A stretch of DNA of 64,000 nucleotides from Promerops cafer (Eukaryota; Chordata; Aves; Passeriformes; Nectariniidae), in assembly GCA_013398275.1 (NCBI GenBank), contig VZSE01004113.1, positions 313,254 to 377,253 on the forward strand, in the 5' to 3' direction. Positions 1-13,560 of the stretch are shown in pieces. A program made the position numbers and the translations under genes. A model generated the notes under the pieces. It did not search any database, was not told where the DNA came from, and was given only the letters and a program-made list of their open reading frames with translations. Position 1 is the stretch's first letter. Each line of letters opens with the position of its first letter.

Positions 1-3000
1 TGCTCACAAACCCAAATCCCTGCTCACAGGCTTCAAACCCTGAGCTTTTAAAGGTCACAGAATTGTTATTAGAGAATTATTTGATCTTGCTTTGGTGAGG
101 TCTTATCACAAATTCAACATTTGTTACATTTGATTTTTTTTTTTCCTGCTGCTTCATGTGAACCTCACAGATCAGTTGGGCTGAGGGGTGGAACAAACTC
201 ATGCCTTTTAAATCAGGATAATTTCCTCCACTTTCCCATTGACACACCTTAGTGACCAAGAGCTATTATATATTTTGCAAAACCGCTGCCTAGAATTTGA
301 AATTGGGCATCCAAAAATTAGAGGAAGCTTGAATATTTTGGCTTTTGCCTAATTCTATCTGTCACCAGGACAGAGGAAAGCCAGCACATAGCAAAATTAG
401 TGCTTAATTTAATTAAAAAATTAAATTTTACTTCTAAGAGCTGTGTTAGTGTGAAACATCTCCTCTCCAGAAGTCCACAGGTAAAAGACATCATCTTTTC
501 CTTTCTTGATATAAAGAAAATTACAGGTGAAATCTATCATGCTGTTAATCAAGCAGGGGCTTCCATACATTTGACACACCTTTGCTATATGAACACAATT
601 CCTGAGACAGTAAAAACTGGTTTAATACCACATTAAAGTAATGGAGTTAGTTGCAAAATTAATTCCACTGAAAAAGCACCTAGGAAATTATACATATGTA
701 TTAAAGTATAGCAGCATTTTGAAAAAATATGAAACAAGAAAGTAAAAATGAATTTTTGGCTTTTTGGCAGTTTTTGAAAGCAGAGAACAATGAGAATAGT
801 TTCAGATCTCCCTTTTCATAGAACATTTCTGCATTCTAGCTGAACCCAATCAGTTACCATCCCAAGGGAAGGCACTCCAGGATTTACTTGTTTTTAATGA
901 GAGCTCAGTAGTGAAGCGTAGCAAAACAGCTTCATGAGTAGAACAGCAACTCACTAAATCTTAAGAGCATAATAAAATGTTTTACTAGAGAATTAAAAAA
1001 AATTATACTATTTTACTTGCAAGAAAGAACAAAAAAAACCCACCAAAATATTAACATGTTTTATTAACCCAAATTAAACATGTTTCAAAACATGTTTTTC
1101 CTTTTGATATTTAATGGGTATTTTTATTACCATGCTGAATATAAACTCTCTAGATACATCCAACTGCATGTTCAGTGATGTATTAATCAAAGACAAAATT
1201 CCTTAACTGGAAATCACAAAAAGGAATGGTTTTCAGCACTTCTGTATGGTATTTTAGCATAACATTTCAAAATTAGCCCTTTTTCTACATGACAAAATCA
1301 CTGTTTATTTAGGATTAAATATAAGCATGAAATTAATGACAAGGGCTTAACTCCTTCAGACATTCTAATATTTGGTGTAAACTTTGGCCCTCACATGCAG
1401 CAAGCAAGGACAAAGTTCTGGAAAGCAACTGAAGCTCTCACTCTCACTTTGAAAGGTGAATTAGGCAGTAATAAACTGCCATAAAACTTTCACGAGGTCC
1501 ACTGGCCATTTTCCAGAGGCAAGCTCAGGTAATAATCCTTAGGAGAACAGTGCAGTAAAATGGAGAAGTCCAAGGAAAAGGAGTTCCTTTAAAACGCTAC
1601 TACCCCATCTGTAATCCTAAATATTAGCATGGCCAATGCACCTTTTTCTTGCCAAAACCCAGGCCTGAGAGCCAGCCCTTCCCCAAGGATTTATGTTCAC
1701 AAGTGGCTCAGTGACAGTATTTCTCCTCTCGTATGGAAACTGCTCATTCGCCTCCGGAATAAACGCAGAGCACAGCAGCTCAAACCTAGAGAATTGCTCT
1801 AATCCCAGAGCACTGCCCCTGTGCTTGGGGGGACCAGCTCACTCCCCTGGGGGCTCTTCCTCCCTGGGAGAGGAGGAACGTGTCCTGCTGGGGGCAGGCT
1901 GCTTTACTGGGAAGGCAAAAATGGGAATCCAGCTGGGCACCAGTACATTCATACCTGCTTCCCCACATCGTTACAGGCTTCATGTAACAACTCTGCTTTA
2001 TCATCAAAAACTTTCAGAGATGACAAGAAATTAGAATTTTACAGCAACTGTTCATTAAGAACAAGCAATACCTTCCTGTCCCTCTCTAAATGAGTTATGT
2101 TTCCATGTGGAATCCAGAAAAACAGGCAAATCCCTCAGCGTTTTCAGCTGCAACCCTCAAGTGCTCAGCCAGCTGCTCCAGGGTTACCTCCCAGCCTGGC
2201 TGAGCTGCTCTGTGTTCCCGTGGCTTGAGTAGCAACCTGCATCAAGCCAGAAGCACATTAGATCTTAATTCCAGCTGGCATATTCTGCAAGACTTTGATA
2301 AGTCCTTTGACCTCTTCCTGCCTCACAGCAGGGCTTGCAAGATGCGTGGGAAGCCACCATTTCCATGTAAATCAGCAGCTCACAAACAGGGTTTCCAGTG
2401 CCCATTAGGACTTGTTCAATTCCCTAAGAGATCACTGCTGGGAATGGGCTGTGGACACTCAAAAATCAAGGTGCAGGGTTTCACATTCCACCACAGTCAT
2501 TTAAAAAAAAAAAAAAAAAATCCCTCAGGCTGGACAGATTTATTAGCTGCTATTAAATGAATTATGATCACGTCAGTTTTGTACAGTAGCTATTACATAT
2601 GCAAAATAAGTTCAGAGTTTTCAATCAAAACTATGCCCATGCCATCACACAACACAATTCCTGCTAAAGTGAACAGGTTCTACTCTCAAAATCCATCTCA
2701 CTTTGTCCATATCACATTTTGTTCATGAAACAGGCATTTTGGTAGTCCTAGGAGACTTTAGTCTCTCTTTATTCTCCAGTGGAACTCCTCCTAAGGCAAT
2801 TCCAGAAATATTCACCTTCTTGACCATTAGGGAGAATGCATCTAGCAAAAAGGGACAGGAAGATGTCAAAATTATATTGAGGGGGATAAATTACAACCAT
2901 TATAAGTTTTATTGCATATAAAAGTTCTTAAGCTGCGTGGAAAATGAATTGACAGAGAAATAAGGCAGTCTGCTAGGAATCAAGGATGAAGTTAGTAAAG

Positions 3001-5579
3001 GCCAAACCAAATTGGGCTCAATTGCTGTGTGCCCTTTTGCAATGGATAATAATAGTCTTGGTGGTATGTGGGAACCCACATTTAACATTTCCTGCTAAAA
3101 GGCTTCCCACAATTCATAGAAACAAAGGAGACAGGCAGTTTTATGATCTTTATTGGAGTGGAGTTCGCAGCACAAAATTTCTCCCCAGGTGGAATGGAAA
3201 CAGGATGGGTATATACCCCATTTAGCTGGAGCATGCACCAAATCTGGCCTCTACAGATGTAACCAAGGGCCAGTTCAGAAATTTGAATATTTTATTATGT
3301 AAAAAAAACCATAAAACAAACAAACCAACCACCAAAAAAACAAGACACCAAAGAGTCATCAATGCAAAAATCCCAAGAGGTGAGCACCTGAATGGCTTTA
3401 TGGTTTGGCCTTCATGCTCCTGACTGAACTGCTGATCTCCTTCACTGCCTGCACCAGGGGCACCAACAGAGCCACCTGACTGTGCTGCAGTGTGAGATCA
3501 CCACAAAAGCTGAGTTTATTAATCAAAAGCTACTACGTGGCAAACCAGGCAGCTCTTCACAGCACAGATTACTCTGCTTTAGCAATACTATCTGTAAAAT
3601 CAAGACAGGTATGCTTAACCAAATATTTAGAGTATATAGACACCTTGTAATCTAAACTTAAGAGAACCAAACAGTTAATAAACTCCATTTTAAAAAAAAC
3701 CCTACCAATATACTGAACACAATGGAATGCATCAGCTTCTACTAAAATATACCTCCAGGTTTCTATTGTCAGATCTAGCTGCAGCAGATATCATGTCCAT
3801 TAGAAAAGGATCAAATCAGACAGAAATCACAGTCATCCCAGTTATTTTAAATATATATTTTATTTTTACTACAGGATTTCCAGCTTATTGGAGGAGGTCA
3901 GGATTTATATTATCTCTGACAAGGTACTCACTATTTCCTCCCTGCCTTAGTTCTAATAATCAGCTGAAGAATTTGGGCTAAATTTATTATAACTATGCCC
4001 ACTAGAGAATTCTCTCCTCTGACTCATGAGAGATGCCTGCACTCATTCCACTCTTCTTGCAAACATAAGTCCAAAAATAGACCAAAATACACTGAGACTT
4101 TTGCCCCAGGAGCCTCATGCCACACTAATGAAATCAATGGGAAATTCACCACTAACTTCAAACAAATGTAAGATCAAGCACAGAATTATCTTCTAAGATT
4201 TCATACTTATTTAGAACCTTGCAGAAGATCTGAAATTGTTTTCTAACCTTTAATAAATTAAGCTCTACATAATTTTGTGAACTTGGGCATACCCCATCCA
4301 AGCAGTAAGCAAAAAAAAGGATTTTAAAAGTGGTTTTCAAATGCAGCCACTAAATCTGCACCTGATTGTGCACAAGGCCATTGAACAACATGAACTTCAT
4401 TTTTAGCAGTACTACAAGATTACTGGGACAAAGTGGTGTTCCAAAAGATCAGGCCCCAATTTTCCAAACTGTGGCCTCTGTAACTTCATGCCAACACAGA
4501 AAAAAAAAATCAATAGTCACACTTGGAAGTGCAATTGTTTTCAACTTTACTGAATCCTGCCCAAAAATATTTATGGCAGAGGTCAGTCATGGCAGTTATT
4601 GTACTCTCTGTATAGTTCATTTTTCCCTCTGCTGCAATGGAATTCTTTCTTGTTACTTTGCATTGTGGCACAGTCAGGACTGCTTGGTTTTATGGGGTTA
4701 TTCCTCCCCTACGGTCACCTGTCTGTTCTTGAACCAACCTTCATGGCACTGTAATGGCTCGGGGTCTTTCTGTACATTCTCTTGCTAACAAGATTCAGTT
4801 CATTGTCTCATGAAACAGCATTTGACACCCACTTTCATTAGCCCAAACCAGAACATTCAATAGCAGATATTGTCCATGATGTCCTGTTTTACCTCTCGTT
4901 GACTACTGCCCCCAGTAATCTAGTGGAAAAGTCATGGGAAATTACAGGCTCAAGATGCCTGGTAAAACAGACCATGATCCAATTCCTTCCACAAAGATAA
5001 AAGCTTTCCACTTAATCTCTACAGCATTTGTAGAGATCTTGTAGACAGGAGTTAAGGCAGAAATCATAGCTGAAGTGCATTAAATGATTCACCATCAAGC
5101 TGAGGCAATTGCCACAGAGAGATTTGCTAACAAGGTTCCAGACTCTGAGGACAGATGTTGGAGTCTGTGACATATGTTACAGGGCTAACAAAAAAATCCC
5201 ATTTACAGCTATTTGCTGAGCTGCTGCTTGCTCCCAATTTACTTTTCCATAGCTCAATGACAGACTGCTCATTTTCAGAGCAGAGTTAAGATACCTGCAT
5301 GTTACTAATGCCCATGATGCCAATATCAAATTTGGTGTTTAAATTTTTATTCAACACTTTGCAATGCTTAGAAGACTTAGGTAAAACCCTTCCAGAGCAC
5401 CTCCATGGGTAAACCTTTAGCTGTTGGGCCCCAAAAATACAAGGCATCTGGCTATCAGAAGAGCAAGGAGAGCTCCAGAAGGCTTAGAACCATCAGGGGC
5501 TGCTTGTGAAAAGGGACTGGGATGCTGGGCCCAGGACAAGGTCATAGCAGCACATCTCTGCAGACAGAGCTGCAGCTCA
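1..5579. other. AT-rich non-coding stretch, no recognised gene
   Basis: Only short open frames occur (up to about 140 codons at 4366-4788), and none resembles a protein family I know. They lack splice-site context and the codon regularity expected of exons. The stretch contains an uninterrupted run of 18 A at 2503-2520 and an A/C-rich low-complexity patch near 3299-3345. No CR1 or LTR signature was recognised. An old, diverged repeat could still be present without being visible by eye. Confidence 0.5.
2503..2520. repeat. Poly-A run (18 A)
   Basis: Uninterrupted A18 homopolymer. I saw no gene-like sequence upstream and no flanking target duplication, so there is nothing to show it is the tail of a processed pseudogene. 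A simple slippage-prone tract is the minimal reading. Confidence 0.9.
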
Positions 5580-5740
5580 AAGGGGCCTTGACAAACAGGA
5601 GAAATGAGCTGAGGAGCATCACACACTTCAGCAGAGCCAAATACAAAATGCTGAACTTCAGACATAACCCCAGGAACTGCCACAGGTTAGGGATGGGCTG
5701 GTGAGGTAATAGCAGTGCAGAAAAGGTCCTGGGAGAACAT
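5580..5740 (+). mobile_element. CR1 LINE fragment (C-terminal RT/ORF2 segment)
   Basis: The plus-strand translation keeps the typical CR1 ORF2 stretch after the polymerase core: an N-x-M/R-x-F-like start, then K-x-K-x-L-x-x, then N-P-R-N and H-R-L-G. This matches the family pattern of a lysine-rich segment followed by an 'NNP...YRLG' box. The following DNA reads like the CR1 'GCAGAAAAGGACCTGGG' box, here gcagaaaaggtcctggg at about 5719-5735. The ends are not sharp, and both flanks lose similarity. This is an old, truncated, non-functional copy. CR1 is the dominant LINE of birds and replicates by target-primed reverse transcription. Confidence 0.7.
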
Positions 5741-8700
5741 TAGTCCTGTTATCAACTCCTACATTCCTACAAATCCCAAAATACTTCTTCCATAAAACAT
5801 CAAATGCTTTCTTTTTTAATGAATCATGTTTAGCAGACGGTGAGTGGGTGGCCAGGTAATTGTGTGAAGCAAAGATTTCAGAAGCAAACAAGATTTTGTC
5901 GGTGAAACTATCACCTAAAATCAGCAAAATCATACAGAAATGTTTCTGTTCAATGTAAAACTAATGGGAGGGGGCCTAACCTTTTACTTACCTTCAGCAA
6001 TTTCTTATCTACAGCTCCTAGACAATGTTCCCAAGAAGACAAGAAGAAACTGGCCTTCCTGCTCCTGAAACCATGTGCACTGTTTGCACTGGCAACCCAC
6101 TCTGGCAGCCTTTCTTTGCCATCTCCTGTTAAAACAAGACCAGAACAGGAGGTGTAACCTCAGCTAGTGAAAGCTCTTCCACCTCTGAAACACAGAAGAC
6201 AGCAAGGCACGAGCAGTCCATGTGTAGGGTGAGTAGCTCCACTGGAGCTGCTCCCATGCAGGATCACTCTCACTTCAGCAGGCTCACACACCCTTCCTGC
6301 ACTGGCCTGCAGCTTCCCCAGAGCAAACACTGGAACATCTCAGATGGGGAAGAGCAGGGTGGGGGGGAAACCAAACCAAAACAAACCCCCAGTCTCATCC
6401 AACTCTTTTATTTTTTTAACTACTTCATCACACAAAAGGTAATTTCTGGTAAGGAATAATGAACTACTGTTGGGACCAATAGGACACCTAGGTGCATGTG
6501 CATATTTGGCATCTTCCACCTGTTTTACAGAGGGAAAAGAGAAGGCTGCTATTGCAGCCTGTGCAGAAGAGTGCATACTCTAGTGGCCAGAGCCTGAAAA
6601 ACTATTACCTGATAACCCAAAATAAACACCATTACCGTATTTGGATAAACGGACAAAAAATTCAATGTCACAATCTTAAATTACAACATGTGCATCAGAA
6701 TAACATCTGAATGTGATTAAACAGAGCTGGAGTGCAGAGAGTTAACTTATGGCAGCTCAGGAAATAATCAGGTCCACTACAGTTACACGACACAGACATC
6801 ATCTCCTAAAATAAACCTGCATAATTTAGCAGCTCTGTATTCTGAAGGAATCCCTTCCTACACCCTTTATGCAGCTATAGATTCAAGTAACCATTCTGAA
6901 CATATACACTACAATGGGGATATATGAAGAACAGCAGAATCAAATTCAAAATACATAAACCCCAAGTAAAGCAGCTTAGTATGCCTGTTAACTTGAGCAT
7001 CTCAGTTCATCAGAGCAAGAAGTGTGATCAGCTTTCACTCCAAGAGATGTCCACAATGTTTCAGTGCAAAAAGAGCTGGGCACTCACTAAAAATAGCCAA
7101 CTGCACATTAATTCAGGAGGTGAGAACACTAGATTTAGGTTAAAGTATTTTTGCTGCAGGGTAGGGGAAAGGATGTGCTCATTCCATAGGCAGAAGCATT
7201 GCTTTCCTGTTCTGTACAGCCTTTTATCCTTTTATTGATAGGGAACACAAGAAATACTGAAAGACCTGGCCTTTTTGCCTTCTGTGCACAGCTAATCCTA
7301 GACCTCTGCTTTGGATCAGCTTGTCTGAGCTCACACAGGACAGCCCACAGGACTCGTCCAAATTGCTTTTTATTTAAACTTACACAAATAGGTAGATTCT
7401 GCACTTTAGAGCTGCCAGAAATTAATATTGCATCAAAAATTTTAAGACCTATTAATTGACTATGATTCTTTTAAAATTGTAAGTATAAAGTCTCAGCCTA
7501 ACTGCAATTCATGTTGTTATGAACTATGAAGCATCCCTGAACTATGCAGCCCTGCTGATGAAGCCTCAAGGTACCTACTAGAGGAGAAGTAAACTTCTGG
7601 TTTTTGTAAAAAGCACTTTTTTCAAATGATCCCTGCCAACTTCTGTAACATTTCAGGTCATTTGCCAGCAGGGAGTACAGACTTGAGGAAAACAGCAGTC
7701 CTGTGTCTGGGGAGGTCTGCCCCTGGGTAAATCAGTAAGAATTGAAAAAAATTGAAAAAAGTTTACTTCACAGTAAAGTGCATTGGATAGCAGGGCAGCT
7801 CTTCAGCATTTTCTCTGTGTGTTTGCACCTGTAAAAACCTATAAACTGTCTGCAAAACTACACTGAGGACTGGTTGGTGTGCAAAAGATGAGCTGTGCTT
7901 TGTGATGGAGATTTTCTCTCTGTGCAGCACGGAATAGGAATTGGTACCACAGGCCTGTGCATGGCAGCTCTGGCTGCAGTTCCAGGCCTAGAGACTGATT
8001 ATCCTCCCCATGCAACTCAACAAATCACTCATTAAACACATTCTCCTCTTTTTTTTCTCCTGGTTTGTCATGTCTATAGTTAGGAGCCTGTGGCATGGTG
8101 ATCCTAAGCCTTCAGTGATCTACTACAGCACAAACACACCTTCCATTTTTACAAGGTGACCTTCAGTTACTTCTCAGCTCTTTATAGCAGGTAAAGTGTG
8201 ACAAGTTATCCCCACCTGCCTACCAGTCAGTACCAACCTGTTCATACAGTGTGTCCCTACCAGAATGCTGAAGCACTTTGTTGCACTTGTATGTTTAAAT
8301 TTCTATTTTCAGTGTCAAATCGGGATGAGAATTTCAGGTCTACTGAATAATGGGATCTGTGGGATATATCCTTGAAATAGCTCTCACATTGATTTCTCAG
8401 CAGAGCAAATATCTTTCAGTTCAAGAAAGTCCCAGCAGATAAGAAGGCAGCTCCCCACTTCTCCCAGCACCGTACTTTGAGAATAACATATCAAAATTCA
8501 TTACTGCAAGTTTCCTCTGATTCTTTCACCCCAGAGGCAAAGCCTGAACCATGCACTGAAGTCAGCCTTGTCCTTTCAGCCTTCCTGCAAAGATTTACTG
8601 GATTATTTTTGCATTTTGTCCCACTCCTGTCAATATACCAAAATTCAGCAGAATAGTGCATATGACATATCAAACTGTCTCCAGTTAAGGATTAGATGTC

Positions 8701-11700
8701 CTTGAAGTCTTGGATTTTTTACAGCTGGACATATATCACGTTCCAGTTGTGCCCAATGAAATTCTACATAAACATATAGAAGACTGATTGAGATCCAGCA
8801 CTAACAAAGTCCAAAGGACAAATAAATTATCTCTATATCTGGATGGAAACAAATTCTAGGGACTTGGACTGTCCTTCCTGGTTAAGCTCAGGTATCTCAT
8901 ATTTCCTTAACAAATATATAAGGGAATTTGTTATTCCCTTTACAAATGCATGTATTTTAGCCCACTTAACCACACATCAGGGTAATAACCTCATCTCAAG
9001 CTTTTTTGAATAGGAAATTCAAGTGTTCTTCATGTCAGAAGAATGCTTTTGCCTCTCTAATTTCCTATTTGGCAAGGATCATGCCCACCAGAGCAACTTT
9101 CCATTAATTTTGATACCTCAAGATATCTTGAGGATTCTCACTACTTCAAATAGTAGGTTCAGAGAATCACATGGACATAAAACTCAGAAAAATTAATATT
9201 ACACAACTGACTGTCGGTCAAACTCTGACTAAGAGCAACATGATACAATATAAATTAACCCAGATAACCTGATGCCATTCCAGACTGTTCACCTGTATTT
9301 GTGCAGGGTGAAATAACTACGCTTTCTACATTCCTCTGAACTCAGTTACCTACAGGATCTTTGCTTTCACATTTTTGCACATGCAGCTGGCAAAAATCTC
9401 TCTGCCATTTGCAAACTGAAAGCTGAGCCTGCAGCACTTCAGCTCGCCTTCTGCCATATGTTTCAGTTTCACAAGTTTGCTCTTCTATTTGCAGAGTCTG
9501 AGTGTGGGGTTTGCTATCCTGAGCATTTCTGCCTGATGAAAAGCTTGTTTGCTGGCGACTCGTAGCAGAGAGACCACAAAAGCTCCAAGACTCAGATTCC
9601 AAGCTCTGCAGCATGCACTTCTCCTCTGATGGTTTTCAGCTTTTGCTGCTCCAAAGCACAGCTCAGGCTGCAAGAGCACATGCTGTACTGATCCACAGCT
9701 TCCCATACGCACTGAAATGGGCTTTCTTCCCCTTGGCAACAACAAATAATCTAATAAAAAAGACACTGCATCTTATAAACAGATTGTTATTCCTTTGCAG
9801 ATCTCTCCAAGGGCCAGCAAACTTTGACCCAGCAGACTGACATCTCCAGGCATATCAGATTTTAAAAGAAAATACCCAGCACCTCTACCAAAATATCTAT
9901 CACTTGCTTACACAAACCACATGCCACCTCAGCTGTTTCAGAGCACTCTGAACCTCGAGTCCAAATCCAAATGAGAATATAAGTGTTCTGGGGTGGCCAG
10001 TGACAAGGGGCAGCTTTAACTAAGGTCACACTGTGGTTGCCAACAGGGAAACAGAATGTATTTATGCATTTTAAAGCAGCCACAACAGCTTTAATTGATC
10101 CCACAAAGGGATCGATTGCTCTCTCACTGCAAGAGAAGGGGGGCATCAAATGAAGCTGCATGCTACAAGTTAAAACAACCAAATGAAGAGGACATCCAGG
10201 CAGCATGCAATTGATCTTAGGTAAAAATTACCACAGTCCATCCTGTCTCAACCATTTGTTTTTGGGCTCTCATCTAATTGTACTCGTGCAAGACCGTTAA
10301 GTGAATTACGTTTAGAAGACCAAAAGCATCTCAGTTCCAGATGGATCTGATGAATCCACATAGAAATATCTTTGGGAAGCAGCCTTTTATTCATGGGGAT
10401 GATTCTCCTTGGCCAGTGCAGGATCTTTCTTCAAAGCATTAAGACTATCCCTATCTACTTTTCAATACTCCCTTCTTTCATTAAACAAAATACTCATAGA
10501 CTGCACTTAGGCACTGTAACTCATGACCCGGTGATGTTAGTTACTTTTTCAACTTCTGAGAGTTTCTAAGGTGGTATTTCCCAGTTTCCTCATCCCTTTT
10601 GCTTTGATTAGTTAGGAATTTAGGAAGAGAGCTCAGAATCTCTCCCCCTTCTGTGTCTCAGAGAGCTCTGATACCTTCCTGTTATATGGCACTATGCCCC
10701 TTTAAAACAAAACTGCTCAGACCTGCCAAGTTCCCTTTTCACAGAACAAATTCAGCTCCAAAATTCTGTCCTCCATCAGACGCAGCTCTAACATTACTGA
10801 TTATAGGTTTCTCTCCTCTCCTCCCTCCTACTATTGAAAGTATGTTTCAGATTAATTTCCCTACACAGGTATTTGCTGCAGAATTAAAAACAAATGACAC
10901 ATTTCATCCCAAATTTCTAAGTACTGGAGACATTTCCAAACAATTTGGTAGGAAAGTACATTTGGAATAAGAAAGAGGCTGCTTGCATTTCACTTCAGAT
11001 TACCATTTACCACTTTGGATTCATTTTACAGTCCACTTCATCAATGTGCTCTGCAGTTGCCAAACACACCCGTGCAATTGTTACTCTGTAGAATGAAAAC
11101 CCAGCTGTACACAAGGACCCGGGTGTCAAGACGTATTTAGAAGGATTGCAACTATTGGAATTGATGGAGTCCCACACTTAAATACTGCACTGGAACTGGG
11201 GTCAAATTTTATACACTAATTAAGACAATGCAGAAGCTAAAACCACTCAAAAGGAAAGTTCTTCATGGCCTTGGCTCCACCGCCAGTGTTGTGACCTCTT
11301 GGATGTTTGTCAGTGCTTCAGAATGTCAGATAAGTCTCATTACAGAGCAACCTGCATGAATTCAGTGACCTCTGACACCAAGTGGATCAGACTAGACAAT
11401 CTGATTATGCCTTCTGTGAACCCCCTAAGAGCCATGGATTAGATCCCCCCATGAAAAAGGCTTGGCAGGGCCCCCCACTGCTCTTAGAGCAGAGGTCTTG
11501 CCATCAGCATTTCCAGACAGAAATCAAAGTCAACCTCTCAGTCACCTCCCTTAAAGCTGACAATATTATTTTTTTCTCAAACAGAAAGCAGCTTGGAATT
11601 TCTGTTTTTTAATAATTCTGCTGGAAGCACTGAGTGGAGAAGCTGGGAATTTGTGACTTGGGATTTAGACATGAATCAGCAAAGATGGGATACTCCACTT

Positions 11701-13229
11701 GGCAGAGTGCCCTTGAATTAGAGAAACTGTAAAAGGAGCAATTCTCATAGTTCAAGCTATTGAGGTTTGTGCCCTAATTCTGCAAAGATACACACACATG
11801 GTGCTTCTCAATGAATAGATGGTGCTAGTGATTCTCATCTCTCCCATCATTAAGTTTTATCCATTAAAAACCCTGGTTTCTCCAGATAGACCTATTTTTA
11901 TTGTATGTAATATAAAAGAGTAACTTAGCAAAGAAAAATGGTGGATTGACATTAACTATATTTAGCAAAGGACTACATAGATATGATTTCAGGTACATGC
12001 AAAGCAGAAGGATGGGTCAGTGCATGAAAACTCCCAAAGGACAAAGAAGTGTGAAAGATCCATGGAGCAGAAGCTGTGAATTGTGGCGACTACTTGGTTT
12101 TAAAAATACTTATAAAACAATTGCCTGCATTTCCTAGCATTCTCTAAAAATTAAAGTTCAGCAAAACAAAAGCTGTATATCTGCAAGACAGAGCAGTAGT
12201 CCTGTTCCACATAGATTTACTCTTTTTTAGGAAAAAAAAAAAAAAAAAAAAGAGGAAGCTGGTAAAGTCAGGCCACTTGACAACCACAAATCCAGCTCTG
12301 TACATGGACTGGTCACCTGCCAGGGATGGAGAACTTCCCACTGGGCAGTGAGCCTCAGCTCCAGGCAGAGGAGAGAGGGTGCTGCTACATGAAGATAAAC
12401 CTTACAGTGCTTCACAGGAAACCCACAGCCAAGGGTGACTGCACAGAAGGAATTCTTACTGCAGCCCTCTTTCAACAGATTGCAACTGTACACACCTGAC
12501 CTGAGTGAGGAGCTGCCCAACAAACAGCTCCTGCAAACTCTGGGTGGATTCCACCACTTTGAACGGAGAAGGTCAGAGCTCACAGTTTGCTTTGTCTGGA
12601 TACAGCTTCAGTGAAGGCAATCAAGAATAGTTTTACAGACAACAACTGATACCAGAGTCCCTTTTTCCCATTTTAGCCTGCTTACAAAAGGATCTGTGGT
12701 CAAATAACTTATTTCTCTGGCTCGGGCAATTCTAAGATTGGGTATCCAGTTAACAATGCAAACAGGATCATAATGAGGCACCACATTGCAGGGCAGGGCA
12801 GGTAAAGTGCTACATTTCTCCTCTGGGACCAATCTAAAGGTGCATGAATAGACATTTGATTTTGAGAGCAAAAGAGAAAAGGGAAAATTGTCCTAACCAG
12901 ATGAATAAGCCTGGCTGGCTGTGGCTGTGCTGGTACACTTTGCCAAGTGCTACCAGGTGCCAGCCACATTGATGCTCTCAATGAGCCACCACAAGCCAGA
13001 CATTCTCAAGAAGAAGCTGTCCTGTGACCAACAGCAGAATTTATCCAAGAATTCATCCAAGTCCAGCTGTGCCCCCAAGTTCTTGCTTCAGAAGCTCAGA
13101 CTACACATCCTAGCCCTAGGAATACTAACCCCAGGAATCCCACCAGACCTCTGAACACAGAGGAACAACTGACTGAACAAGGAGCTGGCAACCAGGCCCA
13201 ATGATCTACATCCAAACCAAAGTTCAATT
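5741..13229. other. Non-coding stretch, no recognised gene
   Basis: Open frames are short (the longest is about 118 codons, at 12227-12583 on the minus strand) and unrecognised. A 20-A homopolymer lies at 12232-12251. A strong minus-strand splice-donor-like site lies near 5985-5992, but I found no matching open exon beside it. No transposon was recognised in this block. Confidence 0.5.
12232..12251. repeat. Poly-A run (20 A)
   Basis: Uninterrupted A20, the longest homopolymer I saw in the window. The preceding 100 bases do not resemble a retrotransposed transcript or a CR1 3' end (CR1 does not end in poly-A). No flanking duplication was found. Confidence 0.9.
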
Positions 13230-13560
13230 TACAGCTCGGAGTCTTTGCCCTTTAAAGTATTTTCCTGCACCACCGTGTGCCAAGAAAATGAGTGAGCAGA
13301 CAGAGAAAGGCAAACAGGAGGCACTGATTGCAAAAGTCTATTTCTGATATTCTTAATGTGCTTGGTGACATCGTCCATCACGGCCAGATGTTTGAGATTT
13401 AAGCTGAACAAATTAAAAGCCTACTTTTTGCCCTCGGCGTGTTTTGGTTTGCAGCGCATCTCATTAGCGTGGTTTCCTTTAATGGCCCATTTAGTTTTTG
13501 GACTGAAAATTAGAAACTAAGCAAAAGCTAATTTAAGCAAACTTTTTTTGTACAGCCACT
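13230..13560. promoter_or_regulatory. Candidate conserved non-coding regulatory block
   Basis: This stretch has no recognisable repeat and no long open frame. It keeps about seven CpG dinucleotides between roughly 13273 and 13468 in an AT-rich, CpG-poor neighbourhood. It also has many ATTA/TAAT homeodomain-type cores (for example in cattagcg, gaaaattag, gctaattt). Retained CpGs amid TAAT-rich sequence are common in developmental enhancers, but that is a family-level expectation and not proof. The function is inferred. No conservation comparison was possible here, and it could equally be ordinary unique sequence. Confidence 0.22.

Noticed and set aside
2225..2560. Processed pseudogene ending in the A18 run
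   Set aside because: The upstream sequence resembles no known transcript, and no target-site duplication flanks it.
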